Assembly (NCBI GenBank): GCA_902492545.1
Contig: CABULX010000003.1
Location: 1-38,647 of the forward strand
DNA length: 38,647 nucleotides
Direction: 5' to 3'
Source of the DNA: an uncultured Collinsella sp.
Lineage (GTDB): Bacteria; Actinomycetota; Coriobacteriia; Coriobacteriales; Coriobacteriaceae
Part shown: piece by piece, positions 1-8,220 of the stretch
Layout of the letters: each line of letters starts with the position of its first letter
How positions within the stretch are numbered: position 1 is the stretch's first letter
Program-made: the position numbers and the translations under genes
The notes under the pieces: generated by a model
What the model saw: only the letters and a program-made list of their open reading frames with translations
What the model was told of the DNA's origin: nothing
Databases searched by the model: none

Positions 1-64
1 CGGCAAGCCCGATAAGAACAATCATGCATAGCAGGAATATCTCAATCTTGAGTGCCTTAACCAC
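1..64 (-). CDS. N-terminal fragment of a membrane or exported protein (runs off the window)
   Basis: Reading leftwards from a GTG at 64, an open frame continues to the window edge and encodes about 21 residues beginning M-VKALKIEIFLL, with a hydrophobic stretch (roughly residues 8-21) typical of a first membrane helix or signal peptide. A purine-rich ribosome site (GGGAGG) lies about 7-12 bases upstream of the GTG. It follows kdgT on the same strand but the hairpin at 164-207 separates them. Nothing can be said about function from so few residues; a sensor kinase or transporter subunit would both fit. Confidence 0.5.
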   Translation of the reverse strand, partial: MVKALKIEIFLLCMIVLIGLA

Positions 65-163
65 TAGACGCCCTCCCTTCAATATCCAAGTGGTCAGAAT
101 CGCCCGATTCGTGTCTGGGCAATAAACGCCCCTTTCTCCGCAGGGGTAAGGGGAATAATAGCA

Positions 164-207
164 GAGCGCCCGAACGTCACTGCAAGACAGCTCTCGTTCG
201 GGCGCTC
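164..207 (-). terminator. hairpin downstream of kdgT
   Basis: A perfect 13-bp inverted repeat (GAGCGCCCGAACG at 164-176 against 195-207) encloses an 18-base loop. Read on the minus strand, it follows the permease stop codon by about 45 bases and is trailed by the weak U-rich run TGCTATTATT. It probably ends kdgT transcription. The U-tract is poor, so termination may be partial and the downstream gene could receive read-through. Confidence 0.6.
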
Positions 208-252
208 AAACGGCGCGAGTTGCACGCCGGAATCATTGATGGGTATCGATTG

Positions 253-1275
253 CTACTCGCCATCGATGTCGGCCGCGACAGCCTCCTCGATGGCCTCGAC
301 ACCGGCAGGCGACAGGTCTTCCTTGCTCTGGCAGAACTTCTTATCGACCCAGCCGGTCAGAATCGGGGCCATGATTGCCGTGATGATGACGGCAGTGGCG
401 ATCTGCGCATACGCGGTGGGCGCAAGCTCGGCATAGCGCGGAGCGACCTCGGCGAGGGCGACCGGCGTGGTCATGGCCGTGCCGGCAATGGTGGAACATG
501 CCACAGCCGCCTTACCATTGCCGCCACACAGGCGCTCGAAGGCAAAGGTAATGGGACCGACGATAAAGAGCGTGATGAGGCCCAGCAGGATGCCCGAAAT
601 GCCACCGGCGATGAAGCTCGAAAGGCTCATGGACGCACCGAGCTGAAAACCAATTACAGCGATCGCGGGATTGGCGCCGGGAACCAGCAGGTTCTTGATA
701 AACGGGAACAAGTTGCCCAGGACCATGCCGATAACAAGCGGCAGGATGGATCCGATGATGGTGCCGACGGGGATGTTGGCGAGACCCGAAACACCAAGGA
801 TGATCATCGTGACGGCGGGGCCGGCCGTAAAGAACAGGATACCGACAGCGCCCTGCTCGGACTCATCGCCGAACTCGCCCATGATGCCCGTATAGAGCGC
901 CATGTTGCAAAACGTAATGCCGCCGATGATGGAAACCGAGCTCAGGCCTAAAAAGTTATCGTTAAAGAAGTACGCGACGCCCAGACCCAGCGCGGCTGCC
1001 ACTACAAGCTTAGGAATCAGCACGACGATGCCGGTCTTGATGGCGCCCGGCGTGGACTTAAAGCTGATGCCGGCGCCCACGAACAGCAAGATCGCGGCAA
1101 CGATGGTGTTGGAGCCGCCGCGGCAGGCAGCCGTAAAGAAGCCGCCGACCTCAAAGACCTGCGGGCAGAAGGTATTGAGCAAAAGGCCGACGATCATCGG
1201 ATAGATCATGATGTCGCCCGGGATGCGCGGTACCTTGAATTTCTTTTGCTCGCTGGCGGTCGCTTCCTGTGCCAT
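253..1275 (-). CDS. kdgT: KdgT-family 2-keto-3-deoxygluconate permease
   Basis: A 340-residue polytopic membrane protein of the KdgT family, which imports 2-keto-3-deoxygluconate, a pectin and uronate breakdown product, by cation symport. About ten hydrophobic helices are visible, with family-like stretches such as PGDIMIYPMIVGLLLNTF near the N-terminus, VGAGISFKSTPGAIKTG and GGITFCNMALYTGIMGEFGD. The ATG at 1275 is chosen because GGGGG lies about five bases upstream; an in-frame codon at 1305 would add ten atypical residues. No uronate catabolic genes (kdgK, kdgA, uxaC) are beside it, so the substrate is inferred from the family and a related sugar acid is possible. Confidence 0.88.
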   Translation of the reverse strand: MAQEATASEQKKFKVPRIPGDIMIYPMIVGLLLNTFCPQVFEVGGFFTAACRGGSNTIVAAILLFVGAGISFKSTPGAIKTGIVVLIPKLVVAAALGLGVAYFFNDNFLGLSSVSIIGGITFCNMALYTGIMGEFGDESEQGAVGILFFTAGPAVTMIILGVSGLANIPVGTIIGSILPLVIGMVLGNLFPFIKNLLVPGANPAIAVIGFQLGASMSLSSFIAGGISGILLGLITLFIVGPITFAFERLCGGNGKAAVACSTIAGTAMTTPVALAEVAPRYAELAPTAYAQIATAVIITAIMAPILTGWVDKKFCQSKEDLSPAGVEAIEEAVAADIDGE

Positions 1276-1416
1276 GAAACCCCCATTTCCGCTGACGCAG
1301 AACAAAAGCCCACGTCACGCTTTGCTACAGTAAAGTTTGACCATGGTACCAGAAGAAGCAGACCGCCTCGGTGAGAAATTCGATTCGTTAGGCCGGGACG
1401 ATAACGCGTCCTGCTC
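1276..1416. other. intergenic gap between kdgT and azlD
   Basis: A 141-base gap. Both flanking genes read on the minus strand, so it must hold the kdgT ribosome site, probably its promoter, and the end of the azlCD message. A short stem with arms GGACG/CGTCC lies just below the azlD stop but has no U-tract. No convincing -35/-10 pair stands out and there is no ORF. Confidence 0.4.
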
Positions 1417-1740
1417 CTATACGAGGCTCAAAACGATATAGAACACGATGCCCGAAACGCAGCACCACAACATCGACTTTGTCTTGATTGCCACCGCCAC
1501 GACGCCGGTGACCGCAATCCAGGGAACCAAGGCAGGCCAGAGTCCCGCGTCGAACGCGCCGGGGTTCACCAAGTCGTTGGCGACCAGCGCGGCAAAGGCA
1601 GCGGGCGGGATATAGCCCAGGGCCTCGGTAATGCGGGGCGACAGGGTCCGCCCGCGCAAGGCGAACGCCGGCGCGATGCGAAAGAACGCGATAGCAGCCC
1701 ACGACGACAGCCACAGAACCAAGAACTCGTTAGCGGGCAT
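1417..1740 (-). CDS. azlD: AzlD-family branched-chain amino acid exporter small subunit
   Basis: A 107-residue protein with three to four hydrophobic helices, matching the usual AzlD size (100-110 residues). It contains the family-like segments RIAPAFALRGRTLSP and EALGYIPPAAFAALVAND. AzlC and AzlD together form an exporter for branched-chain amino acids or their analogues. The ATG at 1740 lies inside the end of azlC, giving an 11-base overlap that suggests translational coupling. The longer open frame reaching 1974 is only the read-through of an alternative frame across azlC. Confidence 0.85.
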   Translation of the reverse strand: MPANEFLVLWLSSWAAIAFFRIAPAFALRGRTLSPRITEALGYIPPAAFAALVANDLVNPGAFDAGLWPALVPWIAVTGVVAVAIKTKSMLWCCVSGIVFYIVLSLV

Positions 1741-2422
1741 CGCGGGCACCTCTTCCGTCAAATACAGCATCGCACGCCAGCGCAATGGCAATGCCGACCA
1801 CGACGCTTGCCGGCACGGCAATATTCGCGAGGCCCAAGAACTTGCATACGGCGACGGACACCGCGCCCGAAACCGCCGCGACAACGTTACCGCGCGACAG
1901 CCGCTGCGAAAAGAGCAGGCAGATAAAGAGCGAGGTGCAGACAAAGGCTGCAATGGCGGTGGGAACATCGACAACGGCGCCGACGATGGCGCCCATCGTA
2001 CACGAAACGCCCCATGTTGCGATGAGGATTACGTTGAGCACAAAGGACTCGCGCGGGCCCCAATCCTCCCCTTCAACCAACTTGGCAAGCGAGATGCCAT
2101 ATGCCTCCTCGGTAAGTGTCGCGGCAACAGCCAGCGTCTGACGCTTCGAGGCACCCCTCAGATGCGGTGCGATCGATGCCGAGTAAAGCGCAAAGCGCGA
2201 GGAGATTGCGGCGACGCTCGCGACGATCGATGCTGCAGGCACACCCGCCAGCCACAGGTTGCAGATCATAAACTGCCCGCTGCCCGTCACAAACGTGCTG
2301 CTCAGAGAAAAGACCATCCAGGGCTCCATTCCCGTCTGCCCCATGATCATTCCGCACGGCGCGCCTATTGCAACATAGGTAAGCATCACCGGCCAGACGG
2401 TTCTAACGATTTTGAGCACCAT
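1730..2422 (-). CDS. azlC: AzlC-family branched-chain amino acid exporter large subunit
   Basis: A 230-residue membrane protein with the AzlC hallmarks: TYVAIGAPCGMIMGQTGM near the N-terminus, SGQFMICNLWLAG, the charged loop RFALYSASIAPHLRG and a helix-rich C-terminal half. It is the channel-forming partner of AzlD and overlaps that gene by 11 bases. The start at 2422 (MVLKIVRTVWP) fits the family; the open frame reaches 2491, but the extra 23 residues are polar and atypical. It diverges from the HD-domain gene across about 126 bases. No Lrp-type regulator is adjacent. Confidence 0.85.
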   Translation of the reverse strand: MVLKIVRTVWPVMLTYVAIGAPCGMIMGQTGMEPWMVFSLSSTFVTGSGQFMICNLWLAGVPAASIVASVAAISSRFALYSASIAPHLRGASKRQTLAVAATLTEEAYGISLAKLVEGEDWGPRESFVLNVILIATWGVSCTMGAIVGAVVDVPTAIAAFVCTSLFICLLFSQRLSRGNVVAAVSGAVSVAVCKFLGLANIAVPASVVVGIAIALACDAVFDGRGARDAR

Positions 2423-2548
2423 ACGCTTCTCATCCTGACAAGGTCTCCGAGCCGCATGTAACGACACGGCAGAATCATCATCCGGCAGCAACCGAGTTCA
2501 CCTACAATTGCCACCGGATCGAAAGACACAACTTTTTAGGAAGTCATT

Positions 2549-3361
2549 ATGACAGCTATCGATCGTGACCGGGCGCGCGCGGCCTTCAAAAGCTACACCG
2601 ATGCCTACGACGCCACCAACCCACGCATCGCGCTCAAAATCGAGCATACGTACCACGTGGCCGAGGCATGCGATGCCGTAGCGCGCGAGCAGGGCTGGTC
2701 GTCAGAAGATATTGACCTGGCATGGCTTTGCGGCCTGCTGCACGATATAGGTCGCTTTGAACAGCTGCGACGTTGGGACACGTTTAAGGATGCCGAAAGC
2801 ATGAGCCATGCGGCGCTGGGCATCGAGGTCCTCTTTGGCGAGAATCCCGCCGATGCACCCGCCGTAACGAGCATCCGCGACTTTATCGATGACCCGGCAG
2901 AAGATGGGCTCATCCGAGCGAGCATTGCCTATCACAGCGATTTCCGCCTACCCGCGCAGCTCGACGTGCGCACGCGGAGCTTCTGCGATATCGTGCGCGA
3001 TGGTGACAAGATCGACATTATGCGCACCATCGCCGACAGCACCGTCGACACTATCCTCAAGGTGGACGAGAAGACGTTTCTCGGCAGCCGTTTCTCGTCG
3101 CCGACACTTGCCGCCTTTGACGAGCACCGCTGCGTCGCACGCGATGAGCGCGATGAGCCCGCCGACTTCTTGGTGGGGCTTATCTGCTTTATGTTTGAGC
3201 TCGTCTATCCAGCAAGCCGCGCGCTGGCGCGCGAACAGGGCGATATCCACCGCCTGCTCGACGCGCCCTTTGGCATTACGCGGCCCTTTACCGACCCCGC
3301 CACGCAGGCAACTTGGAGCCGCCTAAAGGACGAGATGCGCGACTGGCTGGCGCGCGCCTAG
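2549..3361 (+). CDS. HD-domain metal-dependent phosphohydrolase
   Basis: A 270-residue soluble protein of the HD superfamily. Visible metal ligands are H36 in HTYHVAEAC, H65-D66 in GLLHDIGRFEQL, H87 in SMSHAALG and a later aspartate in RDGDKIDIMR. The arrangement resembles stand-alone HD hydrolases acting on nucleotides or other phosphomonoesters; the substrate cannot be deduced. The ATG follows AGGAAG at good spacing. Its TAG overlaps the stop of the convergent Etf operon in the shared tetranucleotide CTAG (3358-3361), leaving no room for a terminator between them. Confidence 0.8.
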   Translation: MTAIDRDRARAAFKSYTDAYDATNPRIALKIEHTYHVAEACDAVAREQGWSSEDIDLAWLCGLLHDIGRFEQLRRWDTFKDAESMSHAALGIEVLFGENPADAPAVTSIRDFIDDPAEDGLIRASIAYHSDFRLPAQLDVRTRSFCDIVRDGDKIDIMRTIADSTVDTILKVDEKTFLGSRFSSPTLAAFDEHRCVARDERDEPADFLVGLICFMFELVYPASRALAREQGDIHRLLDAPFGITRPFTDPATQATWSRLKDEMRDWLARA

Positions 3362-4563
3362 CGCTCAAGCTGGGCCAGCAGCTCCTCGACGACCTCGACG
3401 GCATCACCGACAACCTTGTACTGGGCAGCACCAAAAATGGGGGCATCCGGGTCCTCGTTGATGGCGATGATGCACTCCGTCCCACCGATGCCGGCAAGAT
3501 GTTGGATGGCGCCCGAAACACCGATACTCACGAGAAGCCTGGGCGAAACCGATACGCCCGTCTGGCCAATCTGGTGGCGATACTCCAGCCAACCCGCCTC
3601 CACGACGGGACGCGTGCAACCAAGCTCGGCACCCAGGGCATCGGCGAGCCTTCGCATCAGCGGCAGGTTTTTCTTGGAACCAATGCCGCGACCCACCACG
3701 ACAAGGCGCTCGGCATCGGCAATCGAAGCCTGCTGCCCCCACTCCTCGGCGGGAATCGAGATCTCGACACGGGCCTTAACGTCTTCCGCAAGCATCACCT
3801 GGGTGATCGCGCCGGAACGGCCGTAGTCGAAGTCGGGCGCCTTAAAGATGCCGGGACGAACCGTTGCCATCTGCGGACGGTGGTTGGGGCAAATGATGGT
3901 GGCCATCAAGTTGCCGCCAAACGCCGGGCGCGTCTGCTGCAGTAGGCCCGACTCCGCATCCATCGAAAGCACGGTGCAGTCGGCCGTAAGACCCGTCTGC
4001 AAACGCACGGCAACGCCAGGTGCCAGTTCGCGACCAAAAGCGGTCGCACCATATAGGATGGCCTCGGGTTTGCGTTCGGCTACCAAATCGCAGATCAAGC
4101 GGGCGTAGACCTCCGCATCGTTTTGGCGCAGACGCTCGTCGCGACAGGCCAGGACTTCGTCGGCGCCCGCGCAAACCAGATGCTCCAGGTCCCCAAGCGA
4201 GCCCTCGGGGCTTATGCCGACCAGTGCCACCAGACGGCAGCCGCGAGCATCGGCAAGCTCGCGCCCCTTGCCCATGAGCTCGTAGGCCACGGGAGCCACG
4301 GCATCGTGCTCGTCAGTCTGCACGAAGACCCAAATGTCTCGATATGCATCAAGGTCCACCGTACCAGCGGCCTCGTCACGCTCGATCGAGATAGCGTTGA
4401 CGGGGCAGGCGTCGACGCACCCACCGCATAGGATGCAGCCGTCGGTTACGCGGGCGCATCGGCTGGGTCGCTCGCCTTCCACTACGATGCCGCCCGAGGC
4501 ACAGGCGCGAACGCAGCGACCGCAGCCGATACAGGCTTCGCTATCGATAATCAGTCCGCCCAT
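3358..4563 (-). CDS. etfA: Electron transfer flavoprotein alpha subunit with N-terminal ferredoxin domain
   Basis: A 401-residue protein. Residues 1-60 hold two [4Fe-4S] motifs: C11-C14-C17-C21 (CIGCGRCVRAC) and C43-C46-C49-C53 (CILCGGCVDACP). The rest is EtfA: an N-terminal alpha/beta domain, then the FAD domain with GRGIGSKKNLPLM, HQIGQTGVSVSP, GVSGAIQHLAGI and INEDPDAPIF. A ferredoxin-fused EtfA is characteristic of LctC-type subunits in electron-bifurcating or confurcating lactate dehydrogenases and related complexes. Its ATG directly follows the etfB TAG with no gap, so the two are probably coupled. The complex should be cytoplasmic. Function as confurcating rather than simple electron carrier is an inference. 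Confidence 0.9.
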   Translation of the reverse strand: MGGLIIDSEACIGCGRCVRACASGGIVVEGERPSRCARVTDGCILCGGCVDACPVNAISIERDEAAGTVDLDAYRDIWVFVQTDEHDAVAPVAYELMGKGRELADARGCRLVALVGISPEGSLGDLEHLVCAGADEVLACRDERLRQNDAEVYARLICDLVAERKPEAILYGATAFGRELAPGVAVRLQTGLTADCTVLSMDAESGLLQQTRPAFGGNLMATIICPNHRPQMATVRPGIFKAPDFDYGRSGAITQVMLAEDVKARVEISIPAEEWGQQASIADAERLVVVGRGIGSKKNLPLMRRLADALGAELGCTRPVVEAGWLEYRHQIGQTGVSVSPRLLVSIGVSGAIQHLAGIGGTECIIAINEDPDAPIFGAAQYKVVGDAVEVVEELLAQLER

Positions 4564-5379
4564 CTATGCCATCCCCTCGATAATCTTGGCAAGCTTTGCC
4601 GCCTGCTCGGACGCCGTCCCCTCAACGGTCTCGCACGTTTGGTCACGGTCGGGCACAAACGAGCGCACGACCTGTGTCGGCGACCCGGCAAGGCCGCAAC
4701 GCGCGGGGTCGGCGTTCACGTCGGCGGCACTGACCACGCGCACGTCCGCCTCCTCCGCCGCGCGAATACCGGCAATACTCGGCATACGCAACTGGCCAAT
4801 CTCCTTGGCAGTCGTCATCGCGCACGGCATCTCAAGGTACACCGTCTCCTCGCCGGCATCGCATCCGTGAACGAGCGCCAGCGAGTCACACGTCGTAAAG
4901 CCCGCGCTTTGCACGCAGCTCACGTCGGTCACGCAGGGAATCTCAAAGGCACCGGCAAGCTCGGGACCAATCTGGGCCGTATCGCCATCCACCGCCATCT
5001 TGCCGCAGATGAGCAGGTCGAAGTCCTCGTCGAGCGCCTCGATGCCGCACTTGAGGGCGTAGGTGGTCGCCAGGGTATCGGCACCTGCAAAGGCGCGATC
5101 GGTCAGCAGCAGCGCGTCGTCGGCACCGCGGGCGATGCAGTCGCGCAGCAGCGACTCGGTCGCGGGGATGCCCATCGACACCACCGTTACGCGCACGTCC
5201 ATGCCAAAGCCGATAAAGTCGTCCTTCAGCGCCAGCGCGCATTCCAAAGCGCTCGCATCAAAGGGATTAATGACCGCCTGCTTGCCATCGCGCACGATGG
5301 TATTGGTCTTGGGGTCCATCTTGACCTCGGTGCTGCCCGGCACGGCCTTGACGCACACCACCATATGGAAATCGCTCAT
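4564..5379 (-). CDS. etfB: Electron transfer flavoprotein beta subunit
   Basis: A 271-residue EtfB with the nucleotide-binding core CVKAVPGSTEVKMDP, NPFDASALE and DGDTAQIGPELAG (about residues 131-143). The DGDTAQ-type loop is the version seen in Etf proteins of anaerobes, including bifurcating ones, in contrast to mitochondrial-type EtfB. The start at 5379 is preferred because GGGGG lies nine bases upstream; a GTG at 5385 also exists but overlaps the upstream stop and is too close to that site. It is the middle gene of the three-gene operon FAD oxidase, etfB, etfA. Confidence 0.9.
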   Translation of the reverse strand: MSDFHMVVCVKAVPGSTEVKMDPKTNTIVRDGKQAVINPFDASALECALALKDDFIGFGMDVRVTVVSMGIPATESLLRDCIARGADDALLLTDRAFAGADTLATTYALKCGIEALDEDFDLLICGKMAVDGDTAQIGPELAGAFEIPCVTDVSCVQSAGFTTCDSLALVHGCDAGEETVYLEMPCAMTTAKEIGQLRMPSIAGIRAAEEADVRVVSAADVNADPARCGLAGSPTQVVRSFVPDRDQTCETVEGTASEQAAKLAKIIEGMA

Positions 5380-5381
5380 CT

Positions 5382-6983
5382 TCACGCGCCCCCTTTCTGG
5401 ACAAGCTCATCCAAGAGCTTCTCCGAAAACAGGTTGCCGCGACCCAGCTGCCCGTCGGGATCGAGCTGGAGCTTGAGCCGCGCCGACTCGACCATGGCCT
5501 CGTGACCGTACATCGTCTCTAAGAAGCCCGCCTTGATCTTGCCGACGCCGTGCTCGGCAGAAACGGCACCGCCCATAGCCGTTACCTCCGCAGCCCACTG
5601 GGCAAACAGCTCGCCACCGCGACGGTAGTCCTGCGCATCGCGCGGCAGGATGTTCACATGCAGATGGTTGTTACCGATGTGCCCCCAGGCAGCAGATTCA
5701 AGCCCGCTTTCGGCCAGTGTGCGGCGATAGAGGGCCACGACATCGGCAAGGCGTGCATTGGGCACCGACATATCCGAACCCAGTTTGGTGATGGTGGGAT
5801 CCGTGCGGCGACGCTCGTCGATAAGCATGTTGACGCTCTCGGGCACCGCGTGGCGGAAGAACCGCTGGCACTCGCGATCGACCTCGGTGCGCGCGACCCA
5901 TGTCGCATCGTCGCGGCCACCCGCAAACTCGAGCACCCATCCCAGGTGGTACAGTTCCTCGGTCGCCTGGGCCTCGTCATCGCAGTCGAGCTCCACGTAG
6001 ACACAGACCTTGGCCTCTTTGTCGAGCGCCGGCAGCGAGGCAAACGCCGTCGACTGCTCGCGCTGGCGACGTAGAATATCCAGGGCGCCAGCGTCGAAGT
6101 ACTCGATGGCAGCCGCATGGGACAGGACGGGGCGCACGGAATCGGTAAAGGACACGGCCTTGTCTTCGCTATCGAAAAAGCAGCTCACACCCCAAACGAC
6201 CGCAGGCGCCGCCTGCAGGGCAATCTCGAGCTCGGTGATAACGCCGAGCGTGCCGCAAGCACCGATAAAGAGGTCGATGGCGTCCATTTCGTCCGCAACG
6301 AAATAGCCTGAGGCATTTTTTGTCTTGGGCATGGTATATCCGGGAAGATCGAGTTCGAGTGCACGGCCCGCTGCCGTCACGAGCGACAGGTGGCAGCCCT
6401 GGGCAAAAGCCTCGCCGCGCTGAAGCTCAAGCAAATCGCCATCAGCCAGCGCGACGTGGAGTCCCGTGATATGTGGGCGCATGGGGCCGTAAGCGTAGCT
6501 GCGGGCGCCGGAGGCGTTGCATGCCGCCATGCCGCCCAGACAGGCAGACGTCTCGGTGGGATCGGTGGGAAAGAACTGCTCGGGGACCTCTTGGAACTCC
6601 TCGTAGGCCTCAAGCGATGCCTGGTCCCAACCAGCAGTCGGCAGCACCTTCTTGCTCAGCTGCTTGCGCAGCTCCGAGAGCACAACGCCCGGCTCCACGC
6701 GCAGCAGAAATTGGCCTTGTTCATCGCGACGAAGGCCCAAGTAGCGATTCATACGGGAAGTATTGAGGATATGCCCGCCGTGGGGCACGGCACCGGCGGC
6801 AAGGCCGGTTCGGGCGCCCTGAACCGTTACCGGGACACGCTCGGCATGGAGCTTTTCCAAAATGGCACGGACCTCGTCTTCCGTTGTCGGAAACGAGATG
6901 CTCGAGGCCTCGCCCGATGCGCGAGACTCATCGCGACCATACTCTTCGAACTCGTCGGTGAAGGGTTTGATGGTTGCAGACAC
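5382..6983 (-). CDS. FAD-linked 2-hydroxyacid (D-lactate/glycolate) dehydrogenase, LctD/GlcD-like
   Basis: A 533-residue flavoprotein of the vanillyl-alcohol oxidase fold. An FAD_binding_4 domain (PVTVQGARTGLAAGAVPHGG, then TSACLGGMAACNASGARS) is followed by the FAD-oxidase C-terminal domain with the family motif SAEHGVGKIKAGFL near residue 475. It probably oxidises a 2-hydroxyacid such as lactate and passes electrons to the Etf pair encoded immediately downstream; its TGA lies within three bases of the etfB start region. At 533 residues it is somewhat longer than typical LctD or GlcD (about 460-500), the extra length lying in the central part. The substrate is not determinable from sequence; D-lactate is the best guess. 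Confidence 0.85.
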   Translation of the reverse strand: MSATIKPFTDEFEEYGRDESRASGEASSISFPTTEDEVRAILEKLHAERVPVTVQGARTGLAAGAVPHGGHILNTSRMNRYLGLRRDEQGQFLLRVEPGVVLSELRKQLSKKVLPTAGWDQASLEAYEEFQEVPEQFFPTDPTETSACLGGMAACNASGARSYAYGPMRPHITGLHVALADGDLLELQRGEAFAQGCHLSLVTAAGRALELDLPGYTMPKTKNASGYFVADEMDAIDLFIGACGTLGVITELEIALQAAPAVVWGVSCFFDSEDKAVSFTDSVRPVLSHAAAIEYFDAGALDILRRQREQSTAFASLPALDKEAKVCVYVELDCDDEAQATEELYHLGWVLEFAGGRDDATWVARTEVDRECQRFFRHAVPESVNMLIDERRRTDPTITKLGSDMSVPNARLADVVALYRRTLAESGLESAAWGHIGNNHLHVNILPRDAQDYRRGGELFAQWAAEVTAMGGAVSAEHGVGKIKAGFLETMYGHEAMVESARLKLQLDPDGQLGRGNLFSEKLLDELVQKGGA

Positions 6984-7328
6984 GCGAACTCCCCCTTTAG
7001 CTAACTACAGTGTTTGCAGGGAGATGTTACCGCATCGTTTCGTCGACGTGTTCGAGACCGTCTCCATAATTGGCGATTTTTACGTTCGTGCAATTCGGCG
7101 AGCGGCTTGATTTCCTCGGCAGACGATGCTTTTGACACATATGGCCCCGCCGTCGCCGACCGCGCGATTGTCGCTTGAAAAAAGTTGGAGTATTTTTTGC
7201 CGCCTTTTACCTGCGGAGACGCCAATCCGTCAAGCATTTGGTCAGAAATTGGTCAAGTAGCGGCTGATACGGTCGGCGTCGACAGCCAAAACCGATAGAA
7301 GTTTTGGCCCAGAAGCAGGGAGGTTCCC
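6984..7328. promoter_or_regulatory. divergent regulatory region between the lactate/Etf operon and the surface-protein cluster
   Basis: A 345-base gene-free stretch separating divergent transcription units. A GTCA word occurs at 7229, 7241 and 7252, spaced 12 and 11 bases apart, with the longer direct repeat TTGGTCA at 7238 and 7249. One-turn spacing suggests binding of a regulator on one DNA face. A perfect TTGACA (7132-7137) has no matching -10. Runs of A6 and T6 flank 7179-7198. No coding frame here has a ribosome site. Confidence 0.35.
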
Positions 7329-7625
7329 ATGGCATATTACTGGCCCCAGTACGGCATCGCCATCGAAGTCGACGACGATCCCCATCTCCTGCCTTTCGAC
7401 GAAGAGGCATTCCCCGATACGACGGTCTACCACGTTACCACCGATGTGATCTGCGACCCCGAGTCGTTCTCGGCGCTCGCCCGCCACATCGCGCATATCC
7501 ACGACATCGAGCTCCCTCCCGACTTCGAAGAACTCGTCTACTCGCGCCGCCTGATGCTTCACATGGTCTTTGGAGCGGACCCGTCCACCTTTGCGCGCAT
7601 CTATACCGCCAAGGATGCCGCATGA
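7329..7625 (+). CDS. Conserved-looking small protein of unknown function
   Basis: A 98-residue soluble protein beginning MAYYWPQYGIAIEVDDDP, preceded by a strong AGGGAGG site. It has no signal peptide or membrane helix. The opening Trp/Pro/Tyr segment and the phrase GIAIEVDDDPHLL loosely recall the core of DUF559/Vsr-type nuclease domains, but the full set of catalytic residues is not present, so I do not assign it. It overlaps the next gene by four bases (ATGA), indicating co-translation with a membrane-anchored protein of the surface cluster. Confidence 0.7.
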   Translation: MAYYWPQYGIAIEVDDDPHLLPFDEEAFPDTTVYHVTTDVICDPESFSALARHIAHIHDIELPPDFEELVYSRRLMLHMVFGADPSTFARIYTAKDAA

Positions 7626-8131
7626 GCGCGAAGAAGCCACCCCACTTTGCAGGCCTGGGACATCGCAAGAAGCTCATCGTTGCCTGCCTGGCCATCGTCT
7701 GTGCCCTTGTCGCCGTAGGACTATACGCTTGGCAGTCGCAGCCCGTACCCGAGGCGGGCGCTTCGGTTACGACGGCGGAGGGCAAAACGCGTCAGGAAAT
7801 CCAAGATGAGCTCGACGCCATCGTCCGCGACAACATGATGACGATTTCGGTCGCACCGGTCGCCCAGCTGCAGGAGGACGGCAAGCTGCGCGTCAACGTC
7901 CAAAACGTCCAAGACAATAAATTTCCTCAGCGATTCCGCGTCATCCAAAACGACGAGACCATGTACGAATCCGGTGTGGTCGAGACCGGCAAGACAATCG
8001 AGACGTGCCCCGCCGGCGACATCAAAGAAGGCGAGGCGTACATCGAGATCCAGGCACTCGATGCCAAGACCCTCGACAGCCACGGCAATCCGACACGTGT
8101 CAAGGTACGGGTTGAGCAAGCCGAGAACTAG
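7622..8131 (+). CDS. Membrane-anchored extracytoplasmic protein of unknown function
   Basis: A 169-residue protein with a basic N-terminus, one transmembrane helix at about residues 18-35 and a hydrophilic outside domain of about 130 residues rich in Val, Glu and Asp (for example KLRVNVQNVQDNKFPQRF). The likely topology is N-in, C-out. The extracellular part contains short alternating beta-strand-like segments and may be an Ig-like or beta-sandwich domain. The start at 7622 overlaps the previous stop by four bases. It is the first clearly exported member of the cluster; no enzymatic motif is visible. Confidence 0.75.
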   Translation: MSAKKPPHFAGLGHRKKLIVACLAIVCALVAVGLYAWQSQPVPEAGASVTTAEGKTRQEIQDELDAIVRDNMMTISVAPVAQLQEDGKLRVNVQNVQDNKFPQRFRVIQNDETMYESGVVETGKTIETCPAGDIKEGEAYIEIQALDAKTLDSHGNPTRVKVRVEQAEN

Positions 8132-8183
8132 CTTTCCGGCCGACGCGGCACCGCACGCAATTCACCAACATTCGTCCAATCAT

Positions 8184-8200
8184 CGCGGGGACAGCCCGCG
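8184..8200 (+). other. small GC-rich hairpin in the leader of the secreted-protein gene
   Basis: CGCGGG (8184-8189) pairs with CCCGCG (8195-8200) over the loop GACAG, ending about 20 bases before the ATG at 8221 and just before the AAAGGA ribosome site. It could act as a weak attenuator, message stabiliser or RNA processing barrier separating the two anchor-protein genes from the secreted ones. There is no U-tract. Confidence 0.4.
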
Positions 8201-8220
8201 GCGAATAGAAAGGAACGACC

